Below are positions 49,113 through 57,689 of a DNA stretch of 64,000 nt, one piece after another. The stretch spans positions 62,001 through 126,000 of the forward strand of contig MGUG01000041.1 in assembly GCA_001799845.1 (NCBI GenBank), given 5' to 3'. How positions within the stretch are numbered: the stretch's first letter is position 1; the number at the start of each line of letters is the position of its first letter. Below the pieces are notes generated by a model, which had not been told where the DNA came from, did no database searches, and worked only from the letters and a program-made list of their open reading frames with translations. Position numbers and translations under genes: made by a program. Source of the stretch: Elusimicrobia bacterium GWC2_64_44. Its GTDB lineage: Bacteria; Elusimicrobiota; Elusimicrobia; Elusimicrobiales; UBA9959.

Positions 49113-49672
49113 AGCGCGCCGCCCTGGCGCTGGCCTTGGCCGCGCTGTGCGCGGCCAGCGCCGGCCCGTCGGCCGCCGCCGGGCTTGGCGACTATACCGG
49201 TTTCTGGAACGGCCAGCTGCAGGGCTTCAGGGGAAAATACCGGGTCACGCTGACAGTCTCCGGCCTAAACAAGTCTTATTACGGCTCCTATAGCGTATTG
49301 CCGCCGAAGGGCGCGGCCTCGCGCGGCACTTTCTCTTTCGAGCCGGGCAAAAACGGCTGCTGGGGAGTGCGGCTGAACGCCCCGGGCGGCGCGCCGCTGC
49401 GCGTGCCTGAGTTCTGCCCCAGGCCCGGAGGCGGCGTGGTCTTTTACGTCGACGGGGCCGAGCTGAGCGTGATAGCCGAGACGCGGCCCGGCACGGCCGC
49501 GCTGGATATCATAGTGTCCCATAAGCACGACGAGCTGCGCGGAACTATCGGCAGGAAAACCCCGCGCGGCCAGGCGGCAGAACCGGCGAAGGCAGAGCCC
49601 CCGCCGCCCTCTGTCCCCCTGCTCAACGCCGGAGAAAAGCCCGTGCGCGCCAAACGCCCGCCGAAACTTTAA
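49109..49672 (+). CDS. Exported protein of unknown function
   Basis: A GTG start overlaps the tcdA stop (GTGA). The 187-residue product has a signal peptide (about 1-24) and a beta-rich mature domain (YTGFWNGQLQGFRGKYRVTL) typical of small extracellular lipocalin-like or DUF domains, followed by a Pro/Lys-rich tail. Two cysteines (GCWG, EFCPR) could form a disulfide. No family is recognised. Confidence 0.68.
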   Translation: MKRAALALALAALCAASAGPSAAAGLGDYTGFWNGQLQGFRGKYRVTLTVSGLNKSYYGSYSVLPPKGAASRGTFSFEPGKNGCWGVRLNAPGGAPLRVPEFCPRPGGGVVFYVDGAELSVIAETRPGTAALDIIVSHKHDELRGTIGRKTPRGQAAEPAKAEPPPPSVPLLNAGEKPVRAKRPPKL

Positions 49673-49685
49673 TTTATTGTTTGGT

Positions 49686-50420
49686 TTATTTCTGGCCCGC
49701 GGCGCTGACGCGCGCGGAGAGCTTGCCGGCCCAGTCCAGGACCTTCCCGGCCGTGGCGGGCGACTTGAACATATTCGCGCCGTGGCCGCGGCCGCCGTCG
49801 ATGGCGGAGACGGCGAGGCCGCTCCTGGCGGCCAGCTGGCTCAGGGCCGCGGCGCTCTGCCAGGCGTAAGGATCGTCTGCGGCCGCGGCCAGCAGCAGCC
49901 GGGGAGCTTTAGCCAGATATAGCTCCGGCTTTATCCCAGCGTAGTCCATGCCCGGAGAAAGCAATACCACCCCGGCCGGCTTCACGGCGCCTTCGGCCGC
50001 GGCCTTCAGCGCCAGGTTCGCCCCGACGCTCGCGCCGCAGAAAATAATCTTTGAGAGCTTCTTCTTCTTTAGCCAGCCCGCCGCCGCCTCGATATCCCGC
50101 GAGGCATTGCCCCAGTCGGCCTTGGTGAAATTCCGGTAATCCGCCTTCTTCCCGCCGCAGCTCACGCTGCCGCCGTGCCCGCGCAGATCTATAGAAAGCC
50201 ACCCATATCCCCGCGCCGCGAGTTCCCCCTGGAACCCGCCCCACTCATTCCTATCCGACCCCAGCCCGTGCACATTAATAAATACCAAAGCGCCCGACGA
50301 CGGCTTCATATAAAAAGCCTCTATCTTACACCCGTCTTTAGTGGTGAAATTTACGGTTTCCTGGCCGGCGGTTACCTTGCTGGCGGACAATAAACACGCG
50401 AGTATTAAGGCGCAGCGCAT
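49686..50420 (-). CDS. Alpha/beta hydrolase, exported
   Basis: The 244-residue protein has a signal peptide (1-18), an oxyanion segment NVHGLGSDRNEW, the nucleophile elbow CGASVGAN, an Asp in AAADDPYAW and a catalytic His in GRGHGANMF. It is an esterase or acylglycerol-type hydrolase; the substrate is unknown. I begin at ATG 50420; a longer frame to 51032 is not real. It is convergent with the gene at 49109. Confidence 0.84.
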   Translation of the reverse strand: MRCALILACLLSASKVTAGQETVNFTTKDGCKIEAFYMKPSSGALVFINVHGLGSDRNEWGGFQGELAARGYGWLSIDLRGHGGSVSCGGKKADYRNFTKADWGNASRDIEAAAGWLKKKKLSKIIFCGASVGANLALKAAAEGAVKPAGVVLLSPGMDYAGIKPELYLAKAPRLLLAAAADDPYAWQSAAALSQLAARSGLAVSAIDGGRGHGANMFKSPATAGKVLDWAGKLSARVSAAGQK

Positions 50421-50462
50421 AGTGGCTCCTTTTAACGAGTGTGAACGCGGGGCTGACGCGGT

Positions 50463-50564
50463 GGCCGGGCAGGCAAAACCCTCATGAGGCCGAGGCTTGC
50501 GTAGCGCCGAGGCCGAATGCGGAGTGAGCGCACGGTGTGCGCGAACGCGTTTTGCGGCCCGGTC
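50463..50564. repeat. Dispersed palindromic intergenic repeat, copy 2 (inverted)
   Basis: Read on the minus strand this element repeats copy 1 (7430-7543): GCAAAACGCG, the GCGCACAC-GTGCGC hairpin, CTCCGCATTCGGCC and CTCATGAGGGTTTTGC are shared almost base for base. CCGGGC (50465-50470) and GCCCGG (50557-50562) form the outer arms. It fills the gap between the hydrolase and the GlpT-like gene. Confidence 0.65.
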
Positions 50565-50599
50565 AGCGCGGCGGCACCGGAGGGTCGAAAGACTTTCGC

Positions 50600-51973
50600 C
50601 TAATCCTTCTCGTGGTGCTTCTTCCAGGTCAGCGCCAGCAGCAGGATGGCCAGCACGCAGGAGGCCAGCAGCATTTTGAAGCCGCCGTCCCAGCCCCAGC
50701 GGTCCACCACCTGCCCCATCCCCACCTCGGCTATCACCGCCCCGAACATATAGCCGAAAAAGCCCGTGAACCCGGCCGCCGTGCCCGCCGCCTTCTTGGG
50801 CACCATGTCCACCGCGCTCACGCCTATCAGCATCACCGGCCCGTAGATCAGGAAGCCGATCACGCCGAGGGAAAGAGAATCCACCCAGAACCGCCCCGCC
50901 GGGTTCTGCCAGTAAACATAGACCGCTATGGTCACGAACAGCATGTAGATGACCGACACCGGCCCGCGCCGCCCGTGAAAGAACTTGTCCGACGCCCAGC
51001 CGGCCAGCAGCGTGCCCGGGATGCCCGCCCACTCGTAGAGAAAGAACTGCCAGCGCGCCATGTCGGGCGGGCAGGCCTTCACCTGGGTCAGATAGGTTGG
51101 CGCCCAGTCCAGTACGCCGTAGCGTATCACGTAGACGAAGATGTTAGCGAAAGCGATGATCCACAGCGGCTTGTTGTTGAGCACGTGCTCCAGGAAGATC
51201 TCTTTGGCCGTCATCTCGCGCTCGGGGTCGGCCACGCCGGTGTCGGGGTTGTCGCCCGTATGTTCCTCGATGGACGGCAGGCCGCAGCTCTGCGGCGTGT
51301 CGCGCAGGAAAGTCGCTATCAGCAGGCCCATGCCTATGGCCATCAGCGCCGGCACGTAGAAGATGAGGTAGAACGGCAGCTTGCCGTCGCCCAGCACCGC
51401 CGTCAGGCCCAGGATGGCCGCCAGCGCCAGCGCGCCGTTGATGATGGGGGCCACCACGCCGCCGCCGATGTTGTGCGCCAGGTTCCAGATGGCGAACTTG
51501 GTGCCGCGCTCGTCGTCCGAGAACCAATGCGTCAGCGTGCGCGCGCAGGGCGCCCAGCCCATGCCCTGCGCCCAGCCGTTGCAGAACCACAGCGCGACCA
51601 TCGCCCACAGCGAGCCGGCCAGCGTCGGGAACAGCAGGTTCATGGCGCCGGAGAGTATGAGGCCGGTGGCCATGAAGAAGCGCGGGTTGGAGCGGTCGGA
51701 CACGTTGCCCATCACGAACTTGGAGAGCCCGTACGCCACGGCCAGGCCCGTGGCGATCAGGCCCACATCGCTCTTAGAGAAGCCGTAGATGTTTATGAGG
51801 TAGGGCTTGGCGAGCGAGAAGTTCTTGCGCACCAGGTAGAACCCGGCGTAGCCGAAGAAGATGGACAGCATCATCTGCCACCGCAGCGCCTTGTAGCGCG
51901 CGGTTTGGAGTTCCTTGGGCAGGCGCTCAATGTGCGCTGCGGGTTTGTAGAGGGAGAGCAGTCTGGTGAGCAT
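50600..51973 (-). CDS. glpT: GlpT/UhpC-type organophosphate transporter
   Basis: The 457-residue MFS protein has 12 predicted helices and the organophosphate:phosphate antiporter signatures: RWQMMLSIFFGYAGFYLVRK near the start, SKFVMGNVSDRSNPRFFM and GTKFAIWNLAHNIGGG. It matches GlpT in length; related hexose-phosphate carriers cannot be excluded. ATG 51973 follows AAAGGATA. With the exported GDPD it could salvage glycerol-3-phosphate. It is 8 bp behind the uracil permease gene. Confidence 0.85.
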   Translation of the reverse strand: MLTRLLSLYKPAAHIERLPKELQTARYKALRWQMMLSIFFGYAGFYLVRKNFSLAKPYLINIYGFSKSDVGLIATGLAVAYGLSKFVMGNVSDRSNPRFFMATGLILSGAMNLLFPTLAGSLWAMVALWFCNGWAQGMGWAPCARTLTHWFSDDERGTKFAIWNLAHNIGGGVVAPIINGALALAAILGLTAVLGDGKLPFYLIFYVPALMAIGMGLLIATFLRDTPQSCGLPSIEEHTGDNPDTGVADPEREMTAKEIFLEHVLNNKPLWIIAFANIFVYVIRYGVLDWAPTYLTQVKACPPDMARWQFFLYEWAGIPGTLLAGWASDKFFHGRRGPVSVIYMLFVTIAVYVYWQNPAGRFWVDSLSLGVIGFLIYGPVMLIGVSAVDMVPKKAAGTAAGFTGFFGYMFGAVIAEVGMGQVVDRWGWDGGFKMLLASCVLAILLLALTWKKHHEKD

Positions 51974-51981
51974 TGTATCCT

Positions 51982-53280
51982 TTATTTCTTGACCGGCGCG
52001 CAGGCGCATTCCTCGGCGTCCTGGACGTCGGGAGCCCCGAAAGAGAGGGCCAGGTTCATGACCACGGCGAACACCGTGCCGAAGGCGATGCCGGCTATGT
52101 TGACGCTGCCGACGGTGAAGCCTTTCACGCCGAGGCCGGTGGCGATTATTATGGAAGAGCCCGCGATGATGAGGTTCTTGTGCGAGCAGAAATCCACCTT
52201 GGCATCCGTCCAGATCTTGATGCCCATCACGGCTATCAGGCCGTAGAGTATCACCGTCACGCCGCCCAGCACCGGGTTAGGGATGCTCTGGATGACCGCG
52301 CCGAACTTGGGGCACAGCCCGAGCAGCAGCGCTATGCAGGCCGCCGCGATAAAGTTGTAGACGCTGAACACGCGCGTGATGGCCATCACGCCCATGTTCT
52401 CGGCGTAGGTGGTCTGCGGCGTGCCGCCGCCCAGGGCCGACACGAAGGACGCGACGGCGTCGCCCAGGTAGGCGCGGCCGAGGTGGGGGTTCATGTCGCG
52501 CTTCATGTAGCCGCCGATGGCTTCCAGGTGGCCCTTGTTCTCGGCCACCAGCACCACGAAGACCGGGGCGATGACCAATACCGCCTGCCAGCTGAACACC
52601 GGCGCTGTGAACGGCGGCAGGCCCACCCAGGCAGCCGCCCGGATGGCCGCCAGCTGCTCCAGGCCGACCAGCCCGAAAACGAGCGACAGCGCGTAGCCCA
52701 CTACCACGCCGGTGAGGATAGGCAGCAGGCGGATGAAGCCCTTCAGGTAGATGGAGACGGCGGCCGCGGTCACGAAGGTGGCGCCGGCCACCAGCAGCCG
52801 CACGGCGTCCTCGCCGGTGGCCAGGCGGAAATCAGCGTTGATGAAATTGGAGACGGCCGAGGCGGAAAGGTTCAGGCCGATGATGGCCACCACCGCGCCG
52901 GTCACGATGGGCGGCATCAGCCGGTCTATCCACCGGGAGCCGTAGCGCATGGTCGCCCCGGCGGCGAGCGCGTAGAGCAGCGCCGCCCCGGCGATGCCGC
53001 ACAGCGCGTGCGGGATATTCTCGGCCAGCCCGCCGGTGACAGCCAGCACCGGGCCGATGAAGGCGAACGAGGAGCCCAGGTAGCTGGGGACCTTCGCGCG
53101 CGTGACGGCGATGAAGATGAGGGTGCCGACGCCGGAGAAGAAGATGGCGGTCTGCGGGTTGAAGCCCATCAGGATAGGGGCCAGCACCGTGGCGCCGAAC
53201 ATGGCCACCACATGCTGCATGCCCATGGGGATAAGCTTGGAAAGAGGCAGTTTATCTTCAGGGTAATACATTTTCTGCAT
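51982..53280 (-). CDS. uraA: Uracil/xanthine permease (UraA family)
   Basis: The 432-residue NCS2 protein has 12-14 helices, the opening GMQHVVAMFGATVLAPILMG motif, NPQTAIFFSGVGTL and the TYAENMGVMAITRV signature with its Glu. These fit UraA, a uracil:proton symporter, better than purine members. Uracil uptake complements the de novo pathway at the window start. It heads a two-gene operon with the GlpT-like gene. Confidence 0.87.
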   Translation of the reverse strand: MQKMYYPEDKLPLSKLIPMGMQHVVAMFGATVLAPILMGFNPQTAIFFSGVGTLIFIAVTRAKVPSYLGSSFAFIGPVLAVTGGLAENIPHALCGIAGAALLYALAAGATMRYGSRWIDRLMPPIVTGAVVAIIGLNLSASAVSNFINADFRLATGEDAVRLLVAGATFVTAAAVSIYLKGFIRLLPILTGVVVGYALSLVFGLVGLEQLAAIRAAAWVGLPPFTAPVFSWQAVLVIAPVFVVLVAENKGHLEAIGGYMKRDMNPHLGRAYLGDAVASFVSALGGGTPQTTYAENMGVMAITRVFSVYNFIAAACIALLLGLCPKFGAVIQSIPNPVLGGVTVILYGLIAVMGIKIWTDAKVDFCSHKNLIIAGSSIIIATGLGVKGFTVGSVNIAGIAFGTVFAVVMNLALSFGAPDVQDAEECACAPVKK

Positions 53281-53328
53281 ACAAGATAATATTATTAATA
53301 ACCGCGAAGGGTAAAGGGCGTAAAAAAC

Positions 53329-53363
53329 GGGGACAGGCTACTTTAATAAAGTAGCCTGTCCCC
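53329..53363 (-). terminator. 35-bp near-perfect palindrome, terminator-like on the minus strand
   Basis: GGGGACAGGCTACTTTA (53329-53345) is the exact reverse complement of 53347-53363, with one base between. On the minus strand it is followed by GTTTTTT, so it can terminate the CheC transcript. Palindromes with this GGGGACAGGCTAC core also recur near Y1 transposases in other genomes, so it may be a small mobile repeat. Confidence 0.7.
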
Positions 53364-53375
53364 ATTTTTGCGAGA

Positions 53376-53933
53376 CTAGTCCAGGCTGGCGGCTATGGGC
53401 TCAGGCAGCAGGGCGAAGAGGTGGAGCTCTGAGGCGGGGCCGCCGCAGGTCAGTTCCACGCGGGCCTCTATGAGGCGACAGGGGCAGGCGGGGGCGCCTA
53501 TGGTCCCGGCCAGGGCCGCGGCGTCGCCGGTCACGAAAAGAGGAAGCGCGGGCAGCATGGACCGCTTCAGCGCGTTGATGATGATGTTCACCAGCACGTT
53601 GATGAGGATGTTGCCGAGCTCGGTGAGCATGACCTCCTCGGCCGCGGTTATGTGGGCGCCCCTGGGGAAGGAATGGCCGGTGAAAGCTTTGGAGATGTCC
53701 TCTATGTCGGCTGGGTTGGCCGCCATCACTCCGGTAAGCGGCAGCTCTCCCATGACCATGTAGACCGCGGCCGTCTGCACGCCGTCGTACGGCGCCAGGG
53801 CGTCGGCCAGCGTGCCCTTGGTTACCTCCACGCCGGCCAGGCGCCAGTTGCCCGCCGAGCTGCGGCCAAGCCGCTGCAGGCATTTTTCCATGCCGGCCAG
53901 CGTCAGCGCGTGTAGGTTGGTCTGCTGGGCCAT
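53376..53933 (-). CDS. CheC-like phosphatase of CheY-P
   Basis: The 185-residue protein matches the CheC/CheX fold: EEVMLTELGNILINVLVNII is the conserved Glu...Asn phosphatase helix. Only one copy of that signature is obvious, whereas CheC usually has two. It is 1 bp behind a CheY-type regulator, its likely substrate. No CheA or receptors are in the window. Confidence 0.82.
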   Translation of the reverse strand: MAQQTNLHALTLAGMEKCLQRLGRSSAGNWRLAGVEVTKGTLADALAPYDGVQTAAVYMVMGELPLTGVMAANPADIEDISKAFTGHSFPRGAHITAAEEVMLTELGNILINVLVNIIINALKRSMLPALPLFVTGDAAALAGTIGAPACPCRLIEARVELTCGGPASELHLFALLPEPIAASLD

Positions 53934-53934
53934 A

Positions 53935-54285
53935 TCAGAACTTTTTGAGCACCGCTTCCAGTTCGGCGTACATGAAGGGCTTGTGCAGCACCGCCGCCGC
54001 GCCCGCCTCCAGCAGCTGCTGGGTCATGCTGTCCTGCTGCACGGCCGTCACCATCACCACCCGGGCCTCCGGGTCGAAGCCCTTGATCTCCACCAGGGTC
54101 TCCAGGCCGGTCTTGCCGGGCATGATCATATCCAGCAGTGTAAGCTCGGGCCTCTGCTGTTTGTAAAATTGAATGGCCTCGTTGCCGTTCTCCGCCTCGT
54201 TGGTGACCTCGTGGCCCATCTCGGTCAGCAGGTCCTTGATCATGCTGCGGGTCAGCGTGTTGTCGTCCACTATCATTATCTTCAT
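53935..54285 (-). CDS. CheY-like response regulator
   Basis: The 116-residue receiver has the DD pocket (IMIVDDNT), phospho-acceptor Asp52 in LTLLDMIMPGKTG, Thr in MVTAVQ and Lys in LHKPF. ATG 54285 gives the standard start and is followed by a good GGAGAA site upstream. No output domain. Its overlap with the CheC-like gene suggests a phospho-signalling pair that may control motility or gliding. Confidence 0.88.
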   Translation of the reverse strand: MKIMIVDDNTLTRSMIKDLLTEMGHEVTNEAENGNEAIQFYKQQRPELTLLDMIMPGKTGLETLVEIKGFDPEARVVMVTAVQQDSMTQQLLEAGAAAVLHKPFMYAELEAVLKKF

Positions 54286-54327
54286 AAAGTTCTCCTGCGC
54301 CCCCACGGCTAGCTAAGGTGTATCTTA

Positions 54328-54624
54328 CTAAAAATCTTTCAGATAATGCTTCAGCGCCAGCAGGGGGTGCCGCAGCGGCAGGCGCGGCCCCGAGTAGCGC
54401 ATGATCTCACGCATGCGCGCGCGCAGGTCCGGGGGCCAGCAGTTGGCGGGGCAGCGCCTGCAGGACGGCTTGGGGTCGCGCGGGCAGCGCTCCAGGCGCC
54501 GCGCCGCCTCCGCCAGCAGTTCGCGGCAGGCCGGGCACAGCGGGGCGCCGCCGTGCCGGGCGCGGCAATGCATCCCGGCCATCAGTTCCAGGGTTTTTAA
54601 TTCGGTTTTAATATCCCGCGCCAT
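54328..54624 (-). CDS. YgbA-type nitrous-oxide-stimulated promoter family protein
   Basis: The 98-residue protein has the family pattern of basic N-terminus (RDIKTELKTLELMAGMHC) and spaced cysteines CPACRELL, CPRDPK, CRRCPANCW, then RARMREIMRYSGPRL. Six or more cysteines suggest a zinc or iron-sulfur site. YgbA homologues respond to nitrosative stress in enterobacteria; that role here is inference. It is divergent from the PilZ gene. Confidence 0.85.
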   Translation of the reverse strand: MARDIKTELKTLELMAGMHCRARHGGAPLCPACRELLAEAARRLERCPRDPKPSCRRCPANCWPPDLRARMREIMRYSGPRLPLRHPLLALKHYLKDF

Positions 54625-54679
54625 AGCGTGTTGCGCCCCCCGATATTATAAAATACAAGCGGGGGGAGAAGGTACAGAT

Positions 54680-55000
54680 ATGATAAGAACCAACGACAAG
54701 CGCCGCGCGCAGCGCGACAGGCACGACTCGGTAGTGGAGATCTTCGGCGCGGCCGGCAAGCTGAGGGCTACCGGCCGGCTGGCCGATTATTCCGCGAGCG
54801 GCATTTCCTTTACTTCCGACGCGACCTTCGCCAAGGGCGAAAGATTCACGGCCCGCCTGCGCCTGCTCGACAAGGGCGTGCTCGACGTCACCGGCGAAGT
54901 GGTCTGGGCGCGCAAAGAAGGCTTGCGCGCCCTCTACGGAGTCAGGTTCGAATCCGTCAACCGGGTTAATCCTACCGGAGAGCTAAAAGGGGATAGATGA
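54680..55000 (+). CDS. PilZ-domain protein
   Basis: The 106-residue protein is a lone PilZ domain. DKRRAQRDRHDS carries the RxxxR c-di-GMP contact and DYSASGISF the (D/N)xSxxG motif. GGGGGGAGAAGG precedes ATG, downstream of a TATAAAAT box. It is a likely c-di-GMP effector, consistent with the HD-GYP protein at 58061. It overlaps the next gene by 4 bp. Confidence 0.86.
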   Translation: MIRTNDKRRAQRDRHDSVVEIFGAAGKLRATGRLADYSASGISFTSDATFAKGERFTARLRLLDKGVLDVTGEVVWARKEGLRALYGVRFESVNRVNPTGELKGDR

Positions 55001-55767
55001 TGCGTAACTTCATATGCGCGCTGGCGCTGCTGGCCGCGGCGCCGGCCGGCGCGGAGGACTGGAAACTTTCCTCCTCGGTCAACTACGACACCGGAAAATA
55101 CGGCGGCACCACGCGCGTGGATACCGTCTACATACCGGTCACGCTGAAGCGGTACTTCCTTAACACGGACCTCTCAGCCACGCTCCCTTTCCTGCGCCAG
55201 AGCTCCACGGGCCAGGTCACGCGCGTCGGCGGCAGGCCGGAGCGCGTCTCCGCCGGCAGGGCGTCCTCGGCCGGGACTTCTGAGGCGGGGCTCGGGGATA
55301 TGCTGCTGCGCGGCACTTACCTTGTGAAGCGCGACGGTGCGGGCTCCTTCGACCTCTCGCTGGGCGGCAGGATCAAGCTGCCCACGGCCGACGAGAAGAA
55401 GGGGCTCGGCACCGGGGAGCTGGACCAGGGCGCCGGCTTCGAATTCGGCAAGGAGCTGAACCCGGGCCTGAAACTGCTGGCCGACGGTTACTACACCATT
55501 ATCGGCGACCCGGCCGGCACGGACTACAACAACCAGCTGGCGCTGTCGCTGGGTTTCTATAAACCGCTGCAACAGGGCCTGGGCCTTACCGTGCTCTACG
55601 AGACTTCCAGCGCGCTGGCGGACGGCAGCACCGACCCGCGCTCGCTGTCGGCCCTGCTCGAGAAACGCGCCGGCGGCGGCCTAGCTTACACCTTAGGCCT
55701 GACGCTGGGCCTGTCCGAGGGCAGCCCGCAGTACGGCCTGAGCGCCGGCCTGGGCGGTAAATTCTAA
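54997..55767 (+). CDS. Outer-membrane barrel protein
   Basis: The 256-residue protein has a signal peptide (1-19, ending GAED) and alternating amphipathic strands (WKLSSSVNYDTGKYGG, LDQGAGFEFGKEL), ending GLSAGLGGKF with a terminal Phe. It resembles the MetA/transporter-type barrel proteins. It is coupled by a 4-bp overlap to the PilZ gene, suggesting that c-di-GMP signalling and this envelope protein are linked. Confidence 0.75.
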   Translation: MMRNFICALALLAAAPAGAEDWKLSSSVNYDTGKYGGTTRVDTVYIPVTLKRYFLNTDLSATLPFLRQSSTGQVTRVGGRPERVSAGRASSAGTSEAGLGDMLLRGTYLVKRDGAGSFDLSLGGRIKLPTADEKKGLGTGELDQGAGFEFGKELNPGLKLLADGYYTIIGDPAGTDYNNQLALSLGFYKPLQQGLGLTVLYETSSALADGSTDPRSLSALLEKRAGGGLAYTLGLTLGLSEGSPQYGLSAGLGGKF

Positions 55768-55779
55768 CCAGAGCTCCGC

Positions 55780-56628
55780 ATGGACAGATCAATAGCCGCC
55801 AGGGAGATAATGCTGCTCGGGGCTTTCGAGGAAGCCCGGGCCGCCGCCGCGCGCGCAGGCATTGAAGTGATCCCGCTGAAGGGAGTGGCCCTGCTGGAGC
55901 TGGGCGTCTACCGGCCCGGCGAGCGGGACCTGAGCGACGCGGACCTGCTGCTGCGCCCCCGCGACCTGCCCGCTTTCGAAGATCTGCTGCGCGGCCTGGG
56001 CTACGAGCCCATGCCGCACAGCGCCGACGCCTGGTACAAGCCTTCCCCGGGCGAAGCGCCGCCGGTGATACTGGACGTGCACACCGGGCTCTGGCATATT
56101 AAAGATACCGAAGAACTGTTCAGGTGGGGCCTGGAGCCCGGACGCAGCGGCCTGGCCCTGAACCTGGCCGACCTGTTCATCCACGCGGCCGCGCACCCGC
56201 TGCTGAACCACGGGGCCCTGACGGCCCGCGCCATAGAGGATTGCGCCCGCATAGCGGGTCTCGCCCCCGGCGACGGGGAGGGGTTCTGGGCGCTGGTGGC
56301 GCGCAAGGCGGAGGTTTACGGCGTGCGGGCGGTGCTGTGGCCGGTGGTGCGGCGGCTGGCCGCCGGGCCTTTCGTCGTGCCGGAGGCGGCGCAGGCCGCG
56401 CTCGCGCCGCGCGGGGCGGAAAAGATAAAGGCGGCCTTCTTCGAGAAAGCCGCCCGGAAACATTCGGCGCCGCTGGAATACCTGCTGCCCGTGCTGCATC
56501 GCCCCGGCCTGCTGCTGCGCTACGCCGTGCCGGACCCGCGCTTCATGCTCCGCCGCTACGGCTCAGCCTCTCTCATCTCCTACGCCCTGCGCCCCCTAAG
56601 ACTCCTTCGCTCCTTCTTCGGCAGGTAG
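55780..56628 (+). CDS. Nucleotidyltransferase family protein (PF14907 type)
   Basis: The 282-residue protein has the pattern PLKGVALLELGVYRPGERDLSDADLLLRP near its start (split here at residues 30-58), the GS/DxD-like nucleotidyltransferase signature of the NTP_transf_5 family, and AAAHPLLNHGA. Members occur with surface polysaccharide genes. Its stop TAG uses the first G of the mobile element (56628), so the original C-terminus may have been longer. Confidence 0.8.
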   Translation: MDRSIAAREIMLLGAFEEARAAAARAGIEVIPLKGVALLELGVYRPGERDLSDADLLLRPRDLPAFEDLLRGLGYEPMPHSADAWYKPSPGEAPPVILDVHTGLWHIKDTEELFRWGLEPGRSGLALNLADLFIHAAAHPLLNHGALTARAIEDCARIAGLAPGDGEGFWALVARKAEVYGVRAVLWPVVRRLAAGPFVVPEAAQAALAPRGAEKIKAAFFEKAARKHSAPLEYLLPVLHRPGLLLRYAVPDPRFMLRRYGSASLISYALRPLRLLRSFFGR

Positions 56629-57675
56629 GGACGTTGTTGAGTTGTTGACTTGGTTAGCAAAAATCCCCACTAATCGAGTAAAAGAACCCGACAGGCAGTT
56701 GTCGGGTTCTTCTGCTATCCTATTATCGGGGGTGGACTATGCCGAGACAAGCAAGGATGGATGTGGCCGGGCAGTTTTATCACGTGATGTCGCGCGGGAT
56801 AGAGCGGCGCGCTATATTCACTGACAAATACGACTATGCGGACTTTTACGGGCGCTTGGCGGAATGGATCAGTCTCTCCGGAAGCAAATGCCTTGCCTGG
56901 TGCCTGATGCCAAACCATTTTCACGTATTCTTGATGCGCGGAGACAGGCCTCTTTCTGAATTGATGAGCCACGTTCTAACCGGGTACGCGACCACCTTTA
57001 ACTTGAAATACGAACGCGCGGGACATTTATTCCAGAATAGGTACAAATCCATAATTTGTCTGTCTGAAAACTACTTGCGGGAGGCGGTCCCTTACATTCA
57101 TCTGAACCCGCTAAGGGCCGGGCTCATTAAAGAATTGTCCGAGCTGAAGGATTACAGATGGTGCGGGCACGCCGCGGCGCTGGGTTTGCGCGGCAAAGAT
57201 ATCTTGGACAGGAGTGAATTTCTTGATCATTTCGGCGGAACAGAGCGGAGCGCAGTAGAAAATTACCTGCGCGCTATAGCCGCTAGGGCTGCCTCGGGGA
57301 GACTTGGGCCGGAGGAGCTGCCTGAAACACCCGATCAGGCTTCTCCGGACCGGGAAACCCAGGAGGATTTGGTGTTATCTGCGCCGATCCATTCAGGCAA
57401 CGTTATGTTTCCCGCTCAGAGCAGGGAGGAATCATTGGCGTTGACCGAGCGGATTTCTGGAGTGGAGCGGGGCAGCATATTCGGCCTAACGCGGGCGCAT
57501 ACCATTTCACACGCGCGGGCGATATATTGCTACCTGCGTAAAGAAAGCGCAGGGGTAAGCGGCGAACGCCTTGCCGAGGAGTTACGGATTAGCCGGAGTG
57601 GTGTTTCACGGCTGATCTGGCGCGGGAGGGGATATTTCTTGGATTGGGAAAAACTCAACAACTCAACAACGTCCC
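56628..57675. mobile_element. RAYT/IS200-like element with 21-bp terminal inverted repeats
   Basis: The 1048-bp element begins GGGACGTTGTTGAGTTGTTG+A (56628-56648) and ends in its exact reverse complement (57655-57675). Both flanks are TA. It contains one transposase gene. Terminal inverted repeats are not usual for IS200-like Y1 elements. Each end supplies the G of a TAG stop codon for the neighbouring gene. The same termini occur at 61698-61808. Confidence 0.85.
56682..56711 (+). other. Hairpin upstream of the transposase gene
   Basis: A 12-bp perfect stem, AAGAACCCGACA (56682-56693) with its reverse complement (56700-56711), loop GGCAGT. It lies 27 nt before the ATG. It could be a transposase recognition hairpin or limit entry of outside transcription. 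Confidence 0.7.
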
Positions 57676-57689
57676 TACTGGGGCGCTAG
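56739..57689 (+). CDS. REP-associated (RAYT-type) Y1 transposase
   Basis: The 316-residue protein has the Y1/HUH domain (about 8-140): MPRQARMDVAGQFYHVMSRG start, the metal-binding HFH (His60, His62) in CLMPNHFHVFL, and the probable nucleophile Tyr83 or Tyr91 before GHLFQNRYKS, then YIHLNPLRAG. The C-terminal part ends with an HTH (GERLAEELRISRSGVSRL). It is longer than IS200 TnpA (about 150). The reading frame runs through the right terminal repeat, which encodes LNNSTTS, and stops 12 bp outside, after LLGR. Confidence 0.9.
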   Translation: MPRQARMDVAGQFYHVMSRGIERRAIFTDKYDYADFYGRLAEWISLSGSKCLAWCLMPNHFHVFLMRGDRPLSELMSHVLTGYATTFNLKYERAGHLFQNRYKSIICLSENYLREAVPYIHLNPLRAGLIKELSELKDYRWCGHAAALGLRGKDILDRSEFLDHFGGTERSAVENYLRAIAARAASGRLGPEELPETPDQASPDRETQEDLVLSAPIHSGNVMFPAQSREESLALTERISGVERGSIFGLTRAHTISHARAIYCYLRKESAGVSGERLAEELRISRSGVSRLIWRGRGYFLDWEKLNNSTTSLLGR

